From: Aliikangiella sp965214955
Lineage (GTDB): Bacteria; Pseudomonadota; Gammaproteobacteria; Enterobacterales; Kangiellaceae
NCBI GenBank assembly: GCA_965214955.1
Contig: CBDCCU010000010.1
Location: forward strand, 62,001-126,000
Direction: 5' to 3'
Length of the DNA: 64,000 nt
In this document: in pieces, positions 9,200 through 18,225 of the stretch
Position numbering within the stretch: position 1 is the stretch's first letter
Layout: each line of letters begins with the position of its first letter
Program-made: the position numbers and the translations under genes
Notes under the pieces: generated by a model
Seen by the model: the letters and a program-made list of their open reading frames with translations, nothing else
Told to the model about the DNA's origin: nothing
The model's database searches: none

Positions 9200-10429
9200 A
9201 TGAAAAGCTCCTTTTTTAAATTTTTACTAACCTGCTTGATGTTAATGTTTATCAGTACAAATTCTGATGCACAAACAAAAACCATTAAACTTTATTTAAG
9301 TGCCGACTTTACTGGCACAAAAGAGTCTGGAATTTCAATTAAGCAAGGAATTGAAACAGCTCTTAAGGAAATAAATAATCAAATTGGTGACTACTCTATT
9401 AAGCTTGTAACTCTTGACCATAGAGGCAGCAGCCCAAGAGCCAAAAAGCACTTGCTTCAATATCTTAATGATCCGCAAGCTTTAGTGCTATTTTCGGGGC
9501 TTCATTCACCACCACTTTTAGCCAATAGAGAATTTATTAATTTAAACCAAATACTGGTGCTCGATCCTTGGGCAGCAGCAGGTCCTATTACTCGCTATCC
9601 TGCAAAAGAAAATTGGATATTTAGGCTGTCAATTGATGACACTAAAGCAGGCAAAGTGATCACCGATTATGCTATGAGCAAAGGCGTGAAAACCCCTGCT
9701 TTGTTGTTAGAGCAAACTGGTTGGGGAAAATCTAATTTTAAAACCATGAACTCAGCACTTAATAAGCAAATGATAACGCCTTTACTGACAAAGTGGTTCA
9801 ACTGGGGCTTGTCGGTTAATAACGCTCGAATTATGTTAAGAGAAATAAAGCAAAATGGTGCTGATGCTATCTTTTTAGTGGCCAACGCCCCCGAAGGTAA
9901 AGTTATCGCCAAAGCAATGGCCTCATTACCCAAAGATCACAGACTACCTATTTATAGTCACTGGGGAATAACTGGTGGTAACTTTGCTGAAGAAATCAAT
10001 TTAGAAACACGCTCAAAATTTTCTCTCTCATTTATTCAAACCTCTTTTTCTTTTTTAGGTGAGCTTAATTCGTTTCAGCAACAAGTTTTAAACAATGCAA
10101 TAAAGTTTTTTCCTAATAGCATTAATCAAGCAATTGATATCAAAGCACCAACAGGTTTTATTCATGCTTACGACCTTTCACAAATAATGATAGCAGCCCT
10201 TAAACAAAAGCCACTTAACGGAAATATAAAAAATCTAAGAAAACAATTAAGAGAAGAATTAGAAAATATTAAAACCCCAGTGCAAGGATTAATTAAAGTA
10301 TATACTCAACCATTTTCTGAATATTCCTCTCAAAATACTGACGCTCATGAAGCATTAAATGAAAGTGACTTTGTTATGGCTCGTTTTGGCAGTCAAAATG
10401 AAATTATTGTAGAGAAAAACAATCAGTGA
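9200..10429 (+). CDS. periplasmic substrate-binding protein, type 1 (branched-chain amino acid/receptor-ligand type), partner of a hybrid histidine kinase
   Basis: A 409-residue protein with a signal peptide (about 1-24, ending SDA) and the layout of type 1 periplasmic binding proteins: TIKLYLSADFTGTKESG near the start, then a nucleotide-like alternating fold with ALLLEQTGWGKSN and DAIFLVANAPEGK segments. No transporter genes are adjacent. Instead the stop overlaps the GTG start of the hybrid kinase (GTGA). This suggests that it works as a ligand receptor presenting a small molecule to the kinase, in the way LuxP serves LuxQ (inference). The ligand is unknown. The ATG at 9200 is the first in frame and fits the signal peptide. 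Confidence 0.8.
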   Translation: MKSSFFKFLLTCLMLMFISTNSDAQTKTIKLYLSADFTGTKESGISIKQGIETALKEINNQIGDYSIKLVTLDHRGSSPRAKKHLLQYLNDPQALVLFSGLHSPPLLANREFINLNQILVLDPWAAAGPITRYPAKENWIFRLSIDDTKAGKVITDYAMSKGVKTPALLLEQTGWGKSNFKTMNSALNKQMITPLLTKWFNWGLSVNNARIMLREIKQNGADAIFLVANAPEGKVIAKAMASLPKDHRLPIYSHWGITGGNFAEEINLETRSKFSLSFIQTSFSFLGELNSFQQQVLNNAIKFFPNSINQAIDIKAPTGFIHAYDLSQIMIAALKQKPLNGNIKNLRKQLREELENIKTPVQGLIKVYTQPFSEYSSQNTDAHEALNESDFVMARFGSQNEIIVEKNNQ

Positions 10430-13050
10430 CAAGATTAACCAATAAGCCAAAGAAACCGTCATTATCAACATCATGGTTTATTACCTTGATATTGCTAGTT
10501 GCTATGCTCCTTCTTGCTACTACCCATTATTTTCAGGTTAATTATGTACTAGACAAAGACTTTAATCAGTTGCAAAAAAGAGATTTTGAGCAACAAATGG
10601 TTAACTACAAAACGCTATTAAATAATTTTATTATTAACCGCAAGTTATTACTTAATGATTTGTCGGAACATTCTATTTTTGTGCAATCAGTTCTTCAGCC
10701 TGAGGCCATGAAAGATAATTTAAGAGATTATCTCGATGAACTGAAAGTTGCAGGTAAACAAATACAAATTGCATTATTAGATTTTGAAGGCTCTTTAATA
10801 CATGCCAGTAAGGATGAGCCTATTTTAGATTATCAAAGCCAACCATGGGTTGAGCAAATCATTAGTCATGATAAAGAAAATTACTTTGAAATTAGCCGCT
10901 ATAACAATCAGTTTTTTATTACCCTAGCAGCACCCGTAAAATACAATCAATTAGCAGAGGGCATACTACTATTTGAGATCCCTGTTAACACGCTTAATAC
11001 AACATTTAACTGGCAAAGCAATAATCAGTCAGAAAGAATTGAATTATATTTTAACCATGAGCTTTTTATTGCTTTTGGACAAACCATGCAGTTGTCTCAA
11101 TACTCTAAAGTTGTACTAGATGATTTTAATATTGAGATTATTGGTTATTTAGACAATAGCAATCTGCTAATAACTAAGCAGCAAATCATCAATAAAATTA
11201 CATTAATTACAGGTATTCTCGCCCTTGTTATTGCGTTAATACTGTTTATCATTAATCAACGGATTTTAATACTCCCACTTAAACAGTTGCGTAAACATGC
11301 AGGACAAATTGCTAATCAAGAATATCAAGACAACAATAAACTAAACAACAAGCCATTACACAGCCCATTAAGTGAACTATTTTATTTAACCAAAGCCGTT
11401 GAGCAAATGACGCAAAAAATAATAGCGCGAGAAAACGCTTTGCTATCGGCAAAAATGCATCTTGAAAAACGCGTTGACGAAAGAACTCGCGACTTAAATA
11501 TTGCAACTCAAAAAGCCTTGGCAGCCTCAAAGGCTAAAAGTGACTTTTTGGCCAATATGAGCCATGAGATCAGAACTCCAATTAACGGTGTTATTGGAAT
11601 GGCTCATTTGCTAGAGTCTAGCCAGCTTCAGGAAGAACAAAAAAGCCGAGTTAGGGTGATTAAAAATAGTGGAGAAAACTTACTTTCACTCGTCAACGAT
11701 ATTCTTGATTTTTCAAAAGCCGAAGCAGGAAAAATGGATATTGAGGAAATTGACTTTAATATTAACCACCTCTTAAATGATCATGCTTTGTTATTCTCTG
11801 AACAAGCTGACGATAAAAATGTTGAGCTCATTTGCCCCGCAAATTTAAATATCTACCCAGCTAAATTTAAAGGCGATCCTAATCGTATTGGACAAATTTT
11901 AACAAACTTAATTAATAACGCGATAAAATTTAGTGAGTCGGGAGAAGTTACCGTAAGCTGCCAAGTGACGCCTTTAGAAAATAATAATAACCGGCTTATA
12001 TTTAATGTTACTGACAATGGCATTGGACTCAGTAAAGAACAGCAAGAACTAATATTTAAACGCTTTAGTCAGGCAGATACTTCAACAACACGAGAATATG
12101 GTGGCACAGGTTTAGGCTTAGCCATTTGCAAACAACTTGTTGAACTTATGGGTGGTGAAATTGGTGTAGAAAGTAAGCTAGGTAAAGGCGCGCTTTTTTG
12201 GTTTTCAATCAATTTACCTGCTACTACGACTAACATTGCTAAGAAAAAAACCTTAAAAAATAGCGAAGTTATTATTATTAATAATCGCCAAACTTACTGT
12301 CATTTGCTAACTGAAATAATGACCGACTGGCAAGCAAGTTTTACTATCGTTAAAGATCTTCATTCGGTGGAGCAAGCAATAGCAGAGCTATCAGAAAATA
12401 CCGATAAAAAAATAAAACTACTCATTGATGCCAATCAGTTGGCAGATAACTTTGAACCTTTTGTAGAGCAATTATCTTTTAAATATCCTAATATTCAAAT
12501 TGTAGCTTTAGCCACTCATCGACTTATTTCTAACTTAGATAATGTAAATTTTGTGAGTAAGCCTTTAAAGCAGTCAAAACTTTATCAAGCATTGAGCCAA
12601 TCCGAACAGCCTAATCATTATCTGCCTGCAAATATAAAAATTGATCAAAATAATCTTAAGAGCTTACCCAAATTTAAAGCTGAAATTTTAGTGGCCGACG
12701 ATAATGCAGCCAACCAATTAGTTGCTCAAGGAATTTTGTCTGAATTTGGCGTTAATGTAGATATTGCAAATAATGGAGAGCAAGCAGTCGAAGCGGTTAA
12801 TAAAAAAGATTATGATTTAATTTTTATGGATTGTCAGATGCCTAAGCTCGACGGCTACCAAGCTACAATTAATTTGCGGGATAAACAAATTAATATTCCT
12901 ATCATTGCTCTTACTGCAAATCATAGCAAAGAAGATAAAGAAAAATGCGCCGATGCAGGCATGAATGACTTTATCGTTAAACCCGTAGATCCAACGGCTT
13001 TATATAATGCGCTTCACCAGTGGCTGCCTCAGAAAGTTATAGAAGATTAA
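10426..13050 (+). CDS. hybrid sensor histidine kinase with HAMP, HisKA, HATPase and receiver domains
   Basis: An 874-residue inner-membrane kinase starting at GTG 10426, overlapping the binding-protein stop by 4 bp. The order is TM1 (about 15-33), periplasmic sensor (34-255), TM2 (258-277), HAMP (280-335), HisKA with phosphoacceptor H380 in ANMSHEIRTPINGV, HATPase with N box (ILTNLINNAIKFS), DNGIGLS and TGLGLAI, then two receiver-like regions. The first (about 610-720) lacks a clear phospho-Asp and looks like a degenerate receiver. The second is complete, with the phosphorylated Asp at about 802 in FMDCQMPKLDG and Lys in IVKPVD. It has no HPt domain, so phosphate must go to a separate partner not in this window. 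The upstream gene probably supplies the ligand receptor. Confidence 0.9.
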   Translation: MTRLTNKPKKPSLSTSWFITLILLVAMLLLATTHYFQVNYVLDKDFNQLQKRDFEQQMVNYKTLLNNFIINRKLLLNDLSEHSIFVQSVLQPEAMKDNLRDYLDELKVAGKQIQIALLDFEGSLIHASKDEPILDYQSQPWVEQIISHDKENYFEISRYNNQFFITLAAPVKYNQLAEGILLFEIPVNTLNTTFNWQSNNQSERIELYFNHELFIAFGQTMQLSQYSKVVLDDFNIEIIGYLDNSNLLITKQQIINKITLITGILALVIALILFIINQRILILPLKQLRKHAGQIANQEYQDNNKLNNKPLHSPLSELFYLTKAVEQMTQKIIARENALLSAKMHLEKRVDERTRDLNIATQKALAASKAKSDFLANMSHEIRTPINGVIGMAHLLESSQLQEEQKSRVRVIKNSGENLLSLVNDILDFSKAEAGKMDIEEIDFNINHLLNDHALLFSEQADDKNVELICPANLNIYPAKFKGDPNRIGQILTNLINNAIKFSESGEVTVSCQVTPLENNNNRLIFNVTDNGIGLSKEQQELIFKRFSQADTSTTREYGGTGLGLAICKQLVELMGGEIGVESKLGKGALFWFSINLPATTTNIAKKKTLKNSEVIIINNRQTYCHLLTEIMTDWQASFTIVKDLHSVEQAIAELSENTDKKIKLLIDANQLADNFEPFVEQLSFKYPNIQIVALATHRLISNLDNVNFVSKPLKQSKLYQALSQSEQPNHYLPANIKIDQNNLKSLPKFKAEILVADDNAANQLVAQGILSEFGVNVDIANNGEQAVEAVNKKDYDLIFMDCQMPKLDGYQATINLRDKQINIPIIALTANHSKEDKEKCADAGMNDFIVKPVDPTALYNALHQWLPQKVIED

Positions 13051-13751
13051 CCTTTTTTAATAAAGGCTTTAGCTGTTTGGCTTAATTTAACATTAGGAAG
13101 TTTAGCGATTGTTCTTTTGATTGCTGAGCTTAAAGACCAAATTTCTGCACTGGCTACTTGATCAGTCCACTCATAAACACTACAACCTTCGGCAAAAGAA
13201 TCCATATAAGACACTCTAAAGGTTAACTGATTTTTAAATGCGGTTAACTTTGAACCCTTTGCTACCGATTGAATGACTTGATCAGAAGACTTAACTCTTT
13301 TTCTTACTCGATTCCAACATATTTTGGTCACTAAAGACTTATTGAAACTTTTCGCTTGACTAAGCAATGCTTCAAAGCTATCAAATGACCATATTTCTAC
13401 CGAAGATGGCGATAAAGGCACCAAGACTAAATTTGAAACTAATAACATACAACGAACCAATGCATTAACGTGCGGAGAGCCATCAATTAAAATAATATCA
13501 AATTCAGATTTGTTTTTTTCAATCAACTTAGTCAGTTGTGCTGGTGTAGTGGCTTTTACAATTCTTAAGCCTGTATCTTCGTAAAGATCGTCCCTAATTT
13601 GCATCCACATAGATAATGAGTTTTGCGGTGGATCGCAGTCAATCATTAGTACTCGCGAGGTTTGCGAGAAAGTTACCGCTAAATTAGCACAAATTGTACT
13701 TTTACCAACCCCGCCTTTTGCTTGGGCTATTGAAATGATTTTTGCCGTCAT
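13047..13751 (-). CDS. ParA/MinD-family ATPase, orphan
   Basis: A 234-residue P-loop ATPase with the deviant Walker A motif KGGVGKST (12-19), the ADP-contacting/Walker A' segment VLMIDCDPPQNS and Walker B-like DIILIDGS. Such proteins drive positioning of DNA or protein cargo. There is no parB, plasmid or flagellar/chemotaxis gene next to it, so its cargo is unknown. It is convergent with the hybrid kinase gene and the two stop codons overlap in the four bases TTAA. An internal KICWNRVRKRVKSSD segment is basic and may contact nucleic acid (inference). Confidence 0.85.
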   Translation of the reverse strand: MTAKIISIAQAKGGVGKSTICANLAVTFSQTSRVLMIDCDPPQNSLSMWMQIRDDLYEDTGLRIVKATTPAQLTKLIEKNKSEFDIILIDGSPHVNALVRCMLLVSNLVLVPLSPSSVEIWSFDSFEALLSQAKSFNKSLVTKICWNRVRKRVKSSDQVIQSVAKGSKLTAFKNQLTFRVSYMDSFAEGCSVYEWTDQVASAEIWSLSSAIKRTIAKLPNVKLSQTAKAFIKKG

Positions 13752-13917
13752 AAGCTTACTGTTCCATTTCTGCCTTAATCAGCTAAAACAAATAGCGACT
13801 AATGCCTTATTACCTTGCTTTATTTACCTGATAATTTAGGATTTATTGGCTAAGAAATCAAATATTAGGTCGTTATTTTATGATTTTCAGTTATATTAAA
13901 GCAATAAACTCAACGAA

Positions 13918-14622
13918 TTAGCTCGTATGCTTAGCCTTACTCACTTCATAATTTTCAACAAGTTGATCAATCCCAGATTGCTCATAAGGCTTTAAACCAC
14001 CCATAATGATTTGCTTTTCACCGCGACCAATAGACTCACCACTGACTTGAATATCAAATATCATAGTTACTAAGCCGCGCTTTCCATCAACGTCAAAACG
14101 ATTTTCCAATAGAACAACCTCTGGAGCTACATCACTAAACTGGTTAAAGGTTAAGCTCATTAGGTCGTAAATAACCATAGGTCTTAATGGGTTAATCATT
14201 ACCCCTTCTTGTTCCATCAGCTCAACCAAAATATGTGGAAAGGTTTTACCCGAAAAAGCTACATAAGAGCGAATTAAACCTTCGATAAAGATTTTGTTTT
14301 GAGTGATTTCTCCACTTCTGCTAGCGGTTAAATAGCTTTTGTCGCCGCCATTATTCACCACAACTTGATCGGTAGACTCTTGAAGATAAATGGGAGTATC
14401 ACTTCCAACCATACCTTGAAAATCAAAACTCATTGATTGGCTAACACCAAGCCTTGTAAGAATTGTTGAGAAAAGTAAATCCCCAGGAACACAAAAGCGT
14501 TTATTGTCAGGATCGTGTATTGGGTTAAAATCACCAGCAATGTGTTTGGCAAAATTACTGGCTTGCTCACGAGAAATTAATAGTGAATCATTGATCTCGG
14601 TATAATAATTTTCAACAAACAT
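13918..14622 (-). CDS. DUF3581 family protein, hotdog-like
   Basis: A 234-residue cytoplasmic protein. The N-terminal segment AKHIAGDFNPIHDPD resembles the active-site region of MaoC-like hotdog hydratases, and I recognise the overall sequence as the DUF3581 family of marine gammaproteobacteria. No signal peptide or membrane segment. A role in acyl-CoA or lipid chemistry is possible from the fold, but no reaction is established. It is transcribed alone, about 166 bp upstream of parA. Confidence 0.75.
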   Translation of the reverse strand: MFVENYYTEINDSLLISREQASNFAKHIAGDFNPIHDPDNKRFCVPGDLLFSTILTRLGVSQSMSFDFQGMVGSDTPIYLQESTDQVVVNNGGDKSYLTASRSGEITQNKIFIEGLIRSYVAFSGKTFPHILVELMEQEGVMINPLRPMVIYDLMSLTFNQFSDVAPEVVLLENRFDVDGKRGLVTMIFDIQVSGESIGRGEKQIIMGGLKPYEQSGIDQLVENYEVSKAKHTS

Positions 14623-14749
14623 AAAAATATCCTATCGTGCAGTCAATTAAAGGCTTAACAGCGTATTCAACAATTGCGCGCACTATACCCATGTTGCTGG
14701 CTAAAGGCTAGTATTGTTAGGTCTTACCTGATTATTGCCCACTTCTTTT

Positions 14750-15784
14750 TTACTCGCTCTTAATTTCGCCTTGCTCTAATAACAACAATTGTTTTTTACG
14801 CCATAAACCGCCACCATAGCCAGTTAATTCGCCGTTTTTTCCAATAAGCCGATGGCATGGAATAATGATACTAATGCGGTTATCACCATTGGCTTTAGCT
14901 ACCGCCCTTACTGCTTTGGCATTTCCCGTTGCTATGGCTTGCTGCTGGTAAGAGCGAGTTTTACCATAGTTAATTGTTAACAACTGTCGCCAAGCCTTTT
15001 TTTGGAAGTCGGTTCCAGGGTAGTCTAGTGGCACACTAAATTGGGTTAATTTGCCATTAAAGTATTTTTTAAGCTCCTCATTTAAAAGCTTAAAATAAAT
15101 TGATCTTCCTGGAATAAATGTGGCATTTAAAAGCTTAGATAAACGCTTTATTTGTGTTTCTAGCATTCGTCTATCGGTAAACTCTAATAAGCAAATCCCC
15201 TTACTTGACGCTCCAGCAAACATGGGGCCTAATGGTGTTAAGATTCGGGTAATGTAAATTAGCGACTCAGTCTTTTGATTCAGTTCTACTTTGTGATCCA
15301 ATCCAGCCTTGTTATCCAGCTCTATCTCGTTATCTAATTCTTTATCATTGTATTTTATTAAACCAAAAGCTTCATTTAATCTAAGCGCTCTGGCAAAAGC
15401 TTGAAAAGTCATTCCATGATGTTGTTTAAACCAATCCCTTACTTTAGCGGGATCTAATCCCATGGCTCTAATAGCTTGATCATTAATTTTTAAGCTTGGC
15501 TCAGCATAAAGCTTTTGCAATAAAGGTTTTAGCCAATTTGGCTCATTTTTATAAGGCGACATTGGACTACAGGTTTCACAGGGTTTATAGCCCATGCTTA
15601 ATGCTTGCTGAGTATTATTAAAATACTCTAGCGACTCAGCTTTAGCCTTTTTTATAGGGCAAGTGGGTCGGCAAAATATTCCTGTGAATTTTTCCCCAAC
15701 AATAAAAACCCCTTCATAAGCAGGATCTTTTTCCATTAGAGCATGTTGCATTTGTTGCTTACTAGGCAATTTTGATTGTTCCAT
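14750..15784 (-). CDS. ada: Ada-type DNA methylphosphotriester/O6-methylguanine repair protein
   Basis: The N-terminal zinc domain has the four Cys pattern FCRPTC ... CETC, whose first Cys accepts methyl from phosphotriesters. The C-terminal half is an O6-alkylguanine methyltransferase with PCHRLIG (acceptor Cys) and the GELTGYGGG end motif. Between them only the first helix-turn-helix of the usual AraC-type pair is present (DQAIRAMGLDPAKVRDWF). The second is replaced by four hexapeptides (ELDNEI, ELDNKA, GLDHKV, ELNQKT) encoded by an 18-bp array. It may therefore repair alkylated DNA but bind promoters poorly. The start is uncertain: ATG at 15784 gives the best match to family length; ATG at 15817 and TTG at 15826 are in frame, and none has a good ribosome binding site. 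Confidence 0.85.
   Translation of the reverse strand: MEQSKLPSKQQMQHALMEKDPAYEGVFIVGEKFTGIFCRPTCPIKKAKAESLEYFNNTQQALSMGYKPCETCSPMSPYKNEPNWLKPLLQKLYAEPSLKINDQAIRAMGLDPAKVRDWFKQHHGMTFQAFARALRLNEAFGLIKYNDKELDNEIELDNKAGLDHKVELNQKTESLIYITRILTPLGPMFAGASSKGICLLEFTDRRMLETQIKRLSKLLNATFIPGRSIYFKLLNEELKKYFNGKLTQFSVPLDYPGTDFQKKAWRQLLTINYGKTRSYQQQAIATGNAKAVRAVAKANGDNRISIIIPCHRLIGKNGELTGYGGGLWRKKQLLLLEQGEIKSE
15269..15340. repeat. 18-bp in-frame tandem repeat, 4 copies
   Basis: Four diverged 18-bp units inside the ada gene encode ELDNEI, ELDNKA, GLDHKV and ELNQKT. They occupy the place of the second helix-turn-helix of a standard Ada protein. Confidence 0.75.
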
Positions 15785-15948
15785 TATAATAACTTTGTAA
15801 TCTTTTGATTTTTTCATTATCAACAATACAATGTATGTCCGTCTACAAAAAATAGAGATGCAATTTTACAACTTCAAGAATATCAGTATGATAACCCCAA
15901 GCGAATAAAAGTTATTAACAAACTAAAAATGCAATCTAAGGATCCTTT

Positions 15949-17502
15949 ATGACCTATCCAAACCCCATAAGAATTAACCAATTAGAACAACTCTCAAGTC
16001 AATCCAACGACTTTGATGCAGTCATTTTAGTATCTCCTAGTATCAATGTTCCCTTTGCAGATAATATTTCAAATACCTTAAGTAACGCGCAAAAAATAGA
16101 TAATCGCATTGGTAAAGACACTGTACTTATTCATGCCGAAAATTTTGCTGGTGGCAAGCTCATTCATGCCTATACAGGCAATCTAAAAAATGACTATGAT
16201 GATGTGAGAAACTTTGCCGATGCAGCAAAAAAAGCCGTAGAGATTGCCGCCGCAGCTGGCGCTAAAAAATTGGCACTCGTTGTTAATGGCATTCCTAGTT
16301 CAACTGACTATCAATACGCCCGCGAAGCAGCTTATTTAGGCGCTTGCCAAGGACTATGGCAACCATTAGAAGCCAGACAAGATACCCCAAGTGAAAGTTT
16401 AGAGCCAATAGAAACCATTGGTATATATGATCCTGACAACCAAATCGATCTTAATTATATTGATGCCGCAGAATCAGGCAGAAGACTCGCTCGCGATTTA
16501 TGCGGCACCGAGCCAGAAAGAATGGCACCTATTGGTTTTGCCGATTATTGTGAGCAAGCATTTAGTGATAGCGCGGTAAGTATTAATATCATTAAAGATC
16601 GCACTCAACTAGAAAAAGATTACCCCGTATTTTCAGCCGTTGCTAGGGCATCTTATTCGGTTGAACGCCATCATCCAAGAATGATTGAGCTTGAATATAC
16701 TGGCTCGGGTAAAATTACTAAAACCCTGATGCTTGTTGGTAAGGCGGTCACTTATGATACTGGTGGTGCGGATGTTAAAGTCGGTGGGCATATGGCTGGA
16801 ATGAGTCGTGATAAAGGCGGCGGTGCGGCAGTTGCAGGCTTTATGGAAGTTGTCGCAAAACTGCAACCTAAAGGCATTAAAGTTATCGCCAAAATTGCTG
16901 CGGTAAGAAATTCAATTGGTGCCGATGCTTATGTTGCCGATGAAATTATTACTGGTCACTCAGGCAAAAGAGTACGCGTTGGCAATACCGATGCCGAAGG
17001 CCGACTAGCCATGGTTGACGCTTTATCTCACTTTAGACAGCAAGCAACTAATGAAATAAATCCCGAACTATTTACCGTTGCCACTTTAACTGGGCACGCA
17101 GCATTAACCGCAGGACCTTACACGATATTAGTTGCTAACGGTCCAGCCAGAGAAAATGACCTCCCCGCTCAAATAGCCGCCTCTGGCGAGCTGTGGACTG
17201 ACGGCTGCGAAATTAGCCGCTCACGCCGCGAAGACTGGAAAATTATTCGCCCTCGTTCAAAAGCCGATGATGTATTGTCATCTAACAATGGTCCTTCGGT
17301 TTCAGTTGCACGAGGACATCAGTTCCCAATGGCATTTTTATCATTAGCTTCAGGGCTCGATGAGCATGGCAATAGTAGTGAAAACCCCATTCCTTATGTT
17401 CATGTAGATATTGCAGGTAGTGGTGTTGAAGCAGGTGATTGGCAACATGATAAGCCAACTGCCGCACCCATATTGGCTTTATCAGGGTTGTATTTAAAAT
17501 AA
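15949..17502 (+). CDS. M17 family leucyl aminopeptidase-like metallopeptidase
   Basis: A 517-residue cytoplasmic enzyme (no signal peptide). The C-terminal catalytic domain has the M17 signature NTDAEGRLAMVDAL and the metal-binding segment VGKAVTYDTGGADVKVGGH, equivalent to the GKGITFDSGG region of PepA. The N-terminal about 170 residues form the variable macro-like domain. M17 enzymes remove N-terminal residues as di-zinc hexamers. The sequence diverges from typical PepA (for example GHMAGMSRDKGGG), so substrate preference may differ. It is single and is followed by a strong terminator at 17521. Confidence 0.85.
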   Translation: MTYPNPIRINQLEQLSSQSNDFDAVILVSPSINVPFADNISNTLSNAQKIDNRIGKDTVLIHAENFAGGKLIHAYTGNLKNDYDDVRNFADAAKKAVEIAAAAGAKKLALVVNGIPSSTDYQYAREAAYLGACQGLWQPLEARQDTPSESLEPIETIGIYDPDNQIDLNYIDAAESGRRLARDLCGTEPERMAPIGFADYCEQAFSDSAVSINIIKDRTQLEKDYPVFSAVARASYSVERHHPRMIELEYTGSGKITKTLMLVGKAVTYDTGGADVKVGGHMAGMSRDKGGGAAVAGFMEVVAKLQPKGIKVIAKIAAVRNSIGADAYVADEIITGHSGKRVRVGNTDAEGRLAMVDALSHFRQQATNEINPELFTVATLTGHAALTAGPYTILVANGPARENDLPAQIAASGELWTDGCEISRSRREDWKIIRPRSKADDVLSSNNGPSVSVARGHQFPMAFLSLASGLDEHGNSSENPIPYVHVDIAGSGVEAGDWQHDKPTAAPILALSGLYLK

Positions 17503-17520
17503 TACTTAAATCTTTTAATT

Positions 17521-17553
17521 AAAGGTTAAGATCATTTGATCTTAACCTTTTTT
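17521..17553 (+). terminator. Rho-independent terminator after the M17 peptidase gene
   Basis: Perfect 14-bp stem (AAAGGTTAAGATCA with its complement), 2-base loop, then a run of T. It lies 18 bp downstream of the M17 stop codon. Confidence 0.92.
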
Positions 17554-17563
17554 ATTTCACTTC

Positions 17564-17627
17564 TTATTATTTTAACTGGTTATTACTTTAGCTGGTTATT
17601 ATTTTGACTGATTATCACTTTAACCGA
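17564..17627. repeat. 16-bp tandem repeat, 4 copies, over the 3' end of the GNAT gene
   Basis: Units TTATTATTTTAACTGG, TTATTACTTTAGCTGG, TTATTATTTTGACTGA and TTATCACTTTAACCGA. The last unit contains the GNAT stop codon and final codons; the other three continue downstream of it. This looks like a duplication series that began at the gene's 3' end. Confidence 0.8.
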
Positions 17628-18202
17628 AACGATAAAGACTGTTTAACCACTGGCCATTCATTTTCTAAAATAGAAAACACCACAGTGTCTCTGCTTAACC
17701 CATTAATTATTTGATGATTTCTTAAGATCCCATCTTGCTTTGCGCCTAGCCTTAAAATGGCGTTGCGCGATTTTTGATTATGATAATGGGTTCTAAACAC
17801 CACCACACAGGCTTTTAAATGCTCAAATGCATGAGTCAGCATTAGCAGTTTACACTCGGTATTGATTGCTGTTCTTTGTACCGATTGAGCATACCAAGTG
17901 TAACCAATTTCAATTCGGCGATTACTGGCTTCGGCATTACAAAAACGAGTCGATCCAATCACTTTATTATCAGAGAGTCTAACAACCGCAAAAGCTAAGC
18001 TTTTATCATGTTTTTTATCATCAAGCGCCGTTTCAATATAACCAATTGTGCTAGATTCATTTGGAATCGAGGTAAACCAAAGTTTATCAAGCTCACCATC
18101 TTTAACCGCATTAATTAAACCATTAGCGTGCGATAAAGATAAAGGCACAAGCTTTACACTTGTGCTTTTAAGCTCTACATCATTTAGCCATTGTTGAGAC
18201 AT
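17615..18202 (-). CDS. GNAT family N-acetyltransferase (RimJ/RimL-like)
   Basis: A protein of about 195 residues. The GNAT fold is indicated by VIGSTRFCN (beta4), the IGYTWYAQSVQRTAINTE segment in the acetyl-CoA pyrophosphate-binding region, and the NQKSRNAILRLGAKQDGILR motif typical of the RimJ/RimL branch, which often modifies protein N-termini or small amines. ATG 18202 is preferred over the TTG one codon upstream. It lies 20 bp after the SapC-like gene on the same strand, so they are probably co-transcribed. Its last codons are part of a 16-bp tandem array. Confidence 0.82.
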   Translation of the reverse strand: MSQQWLNDVELKSTSVKLVPLSLSHANGLINAVKDGELDKLWFTSIPNESSTIGYIETALDDKKHDKSLAFAVVRLSDNKVIGSTRFCNAEASNRRIEIGYTWYAQSVQRTAINTECKLLMLTHAFEHLKACVVVFRTHYHNQKSRNAILRLGAKQDGILRNHQIINGLSRDTVVFSILENEWPVVKQSLSFRLK

Positions 18203-18225
18203 CAACTTAAACCTATAAAATAAGC

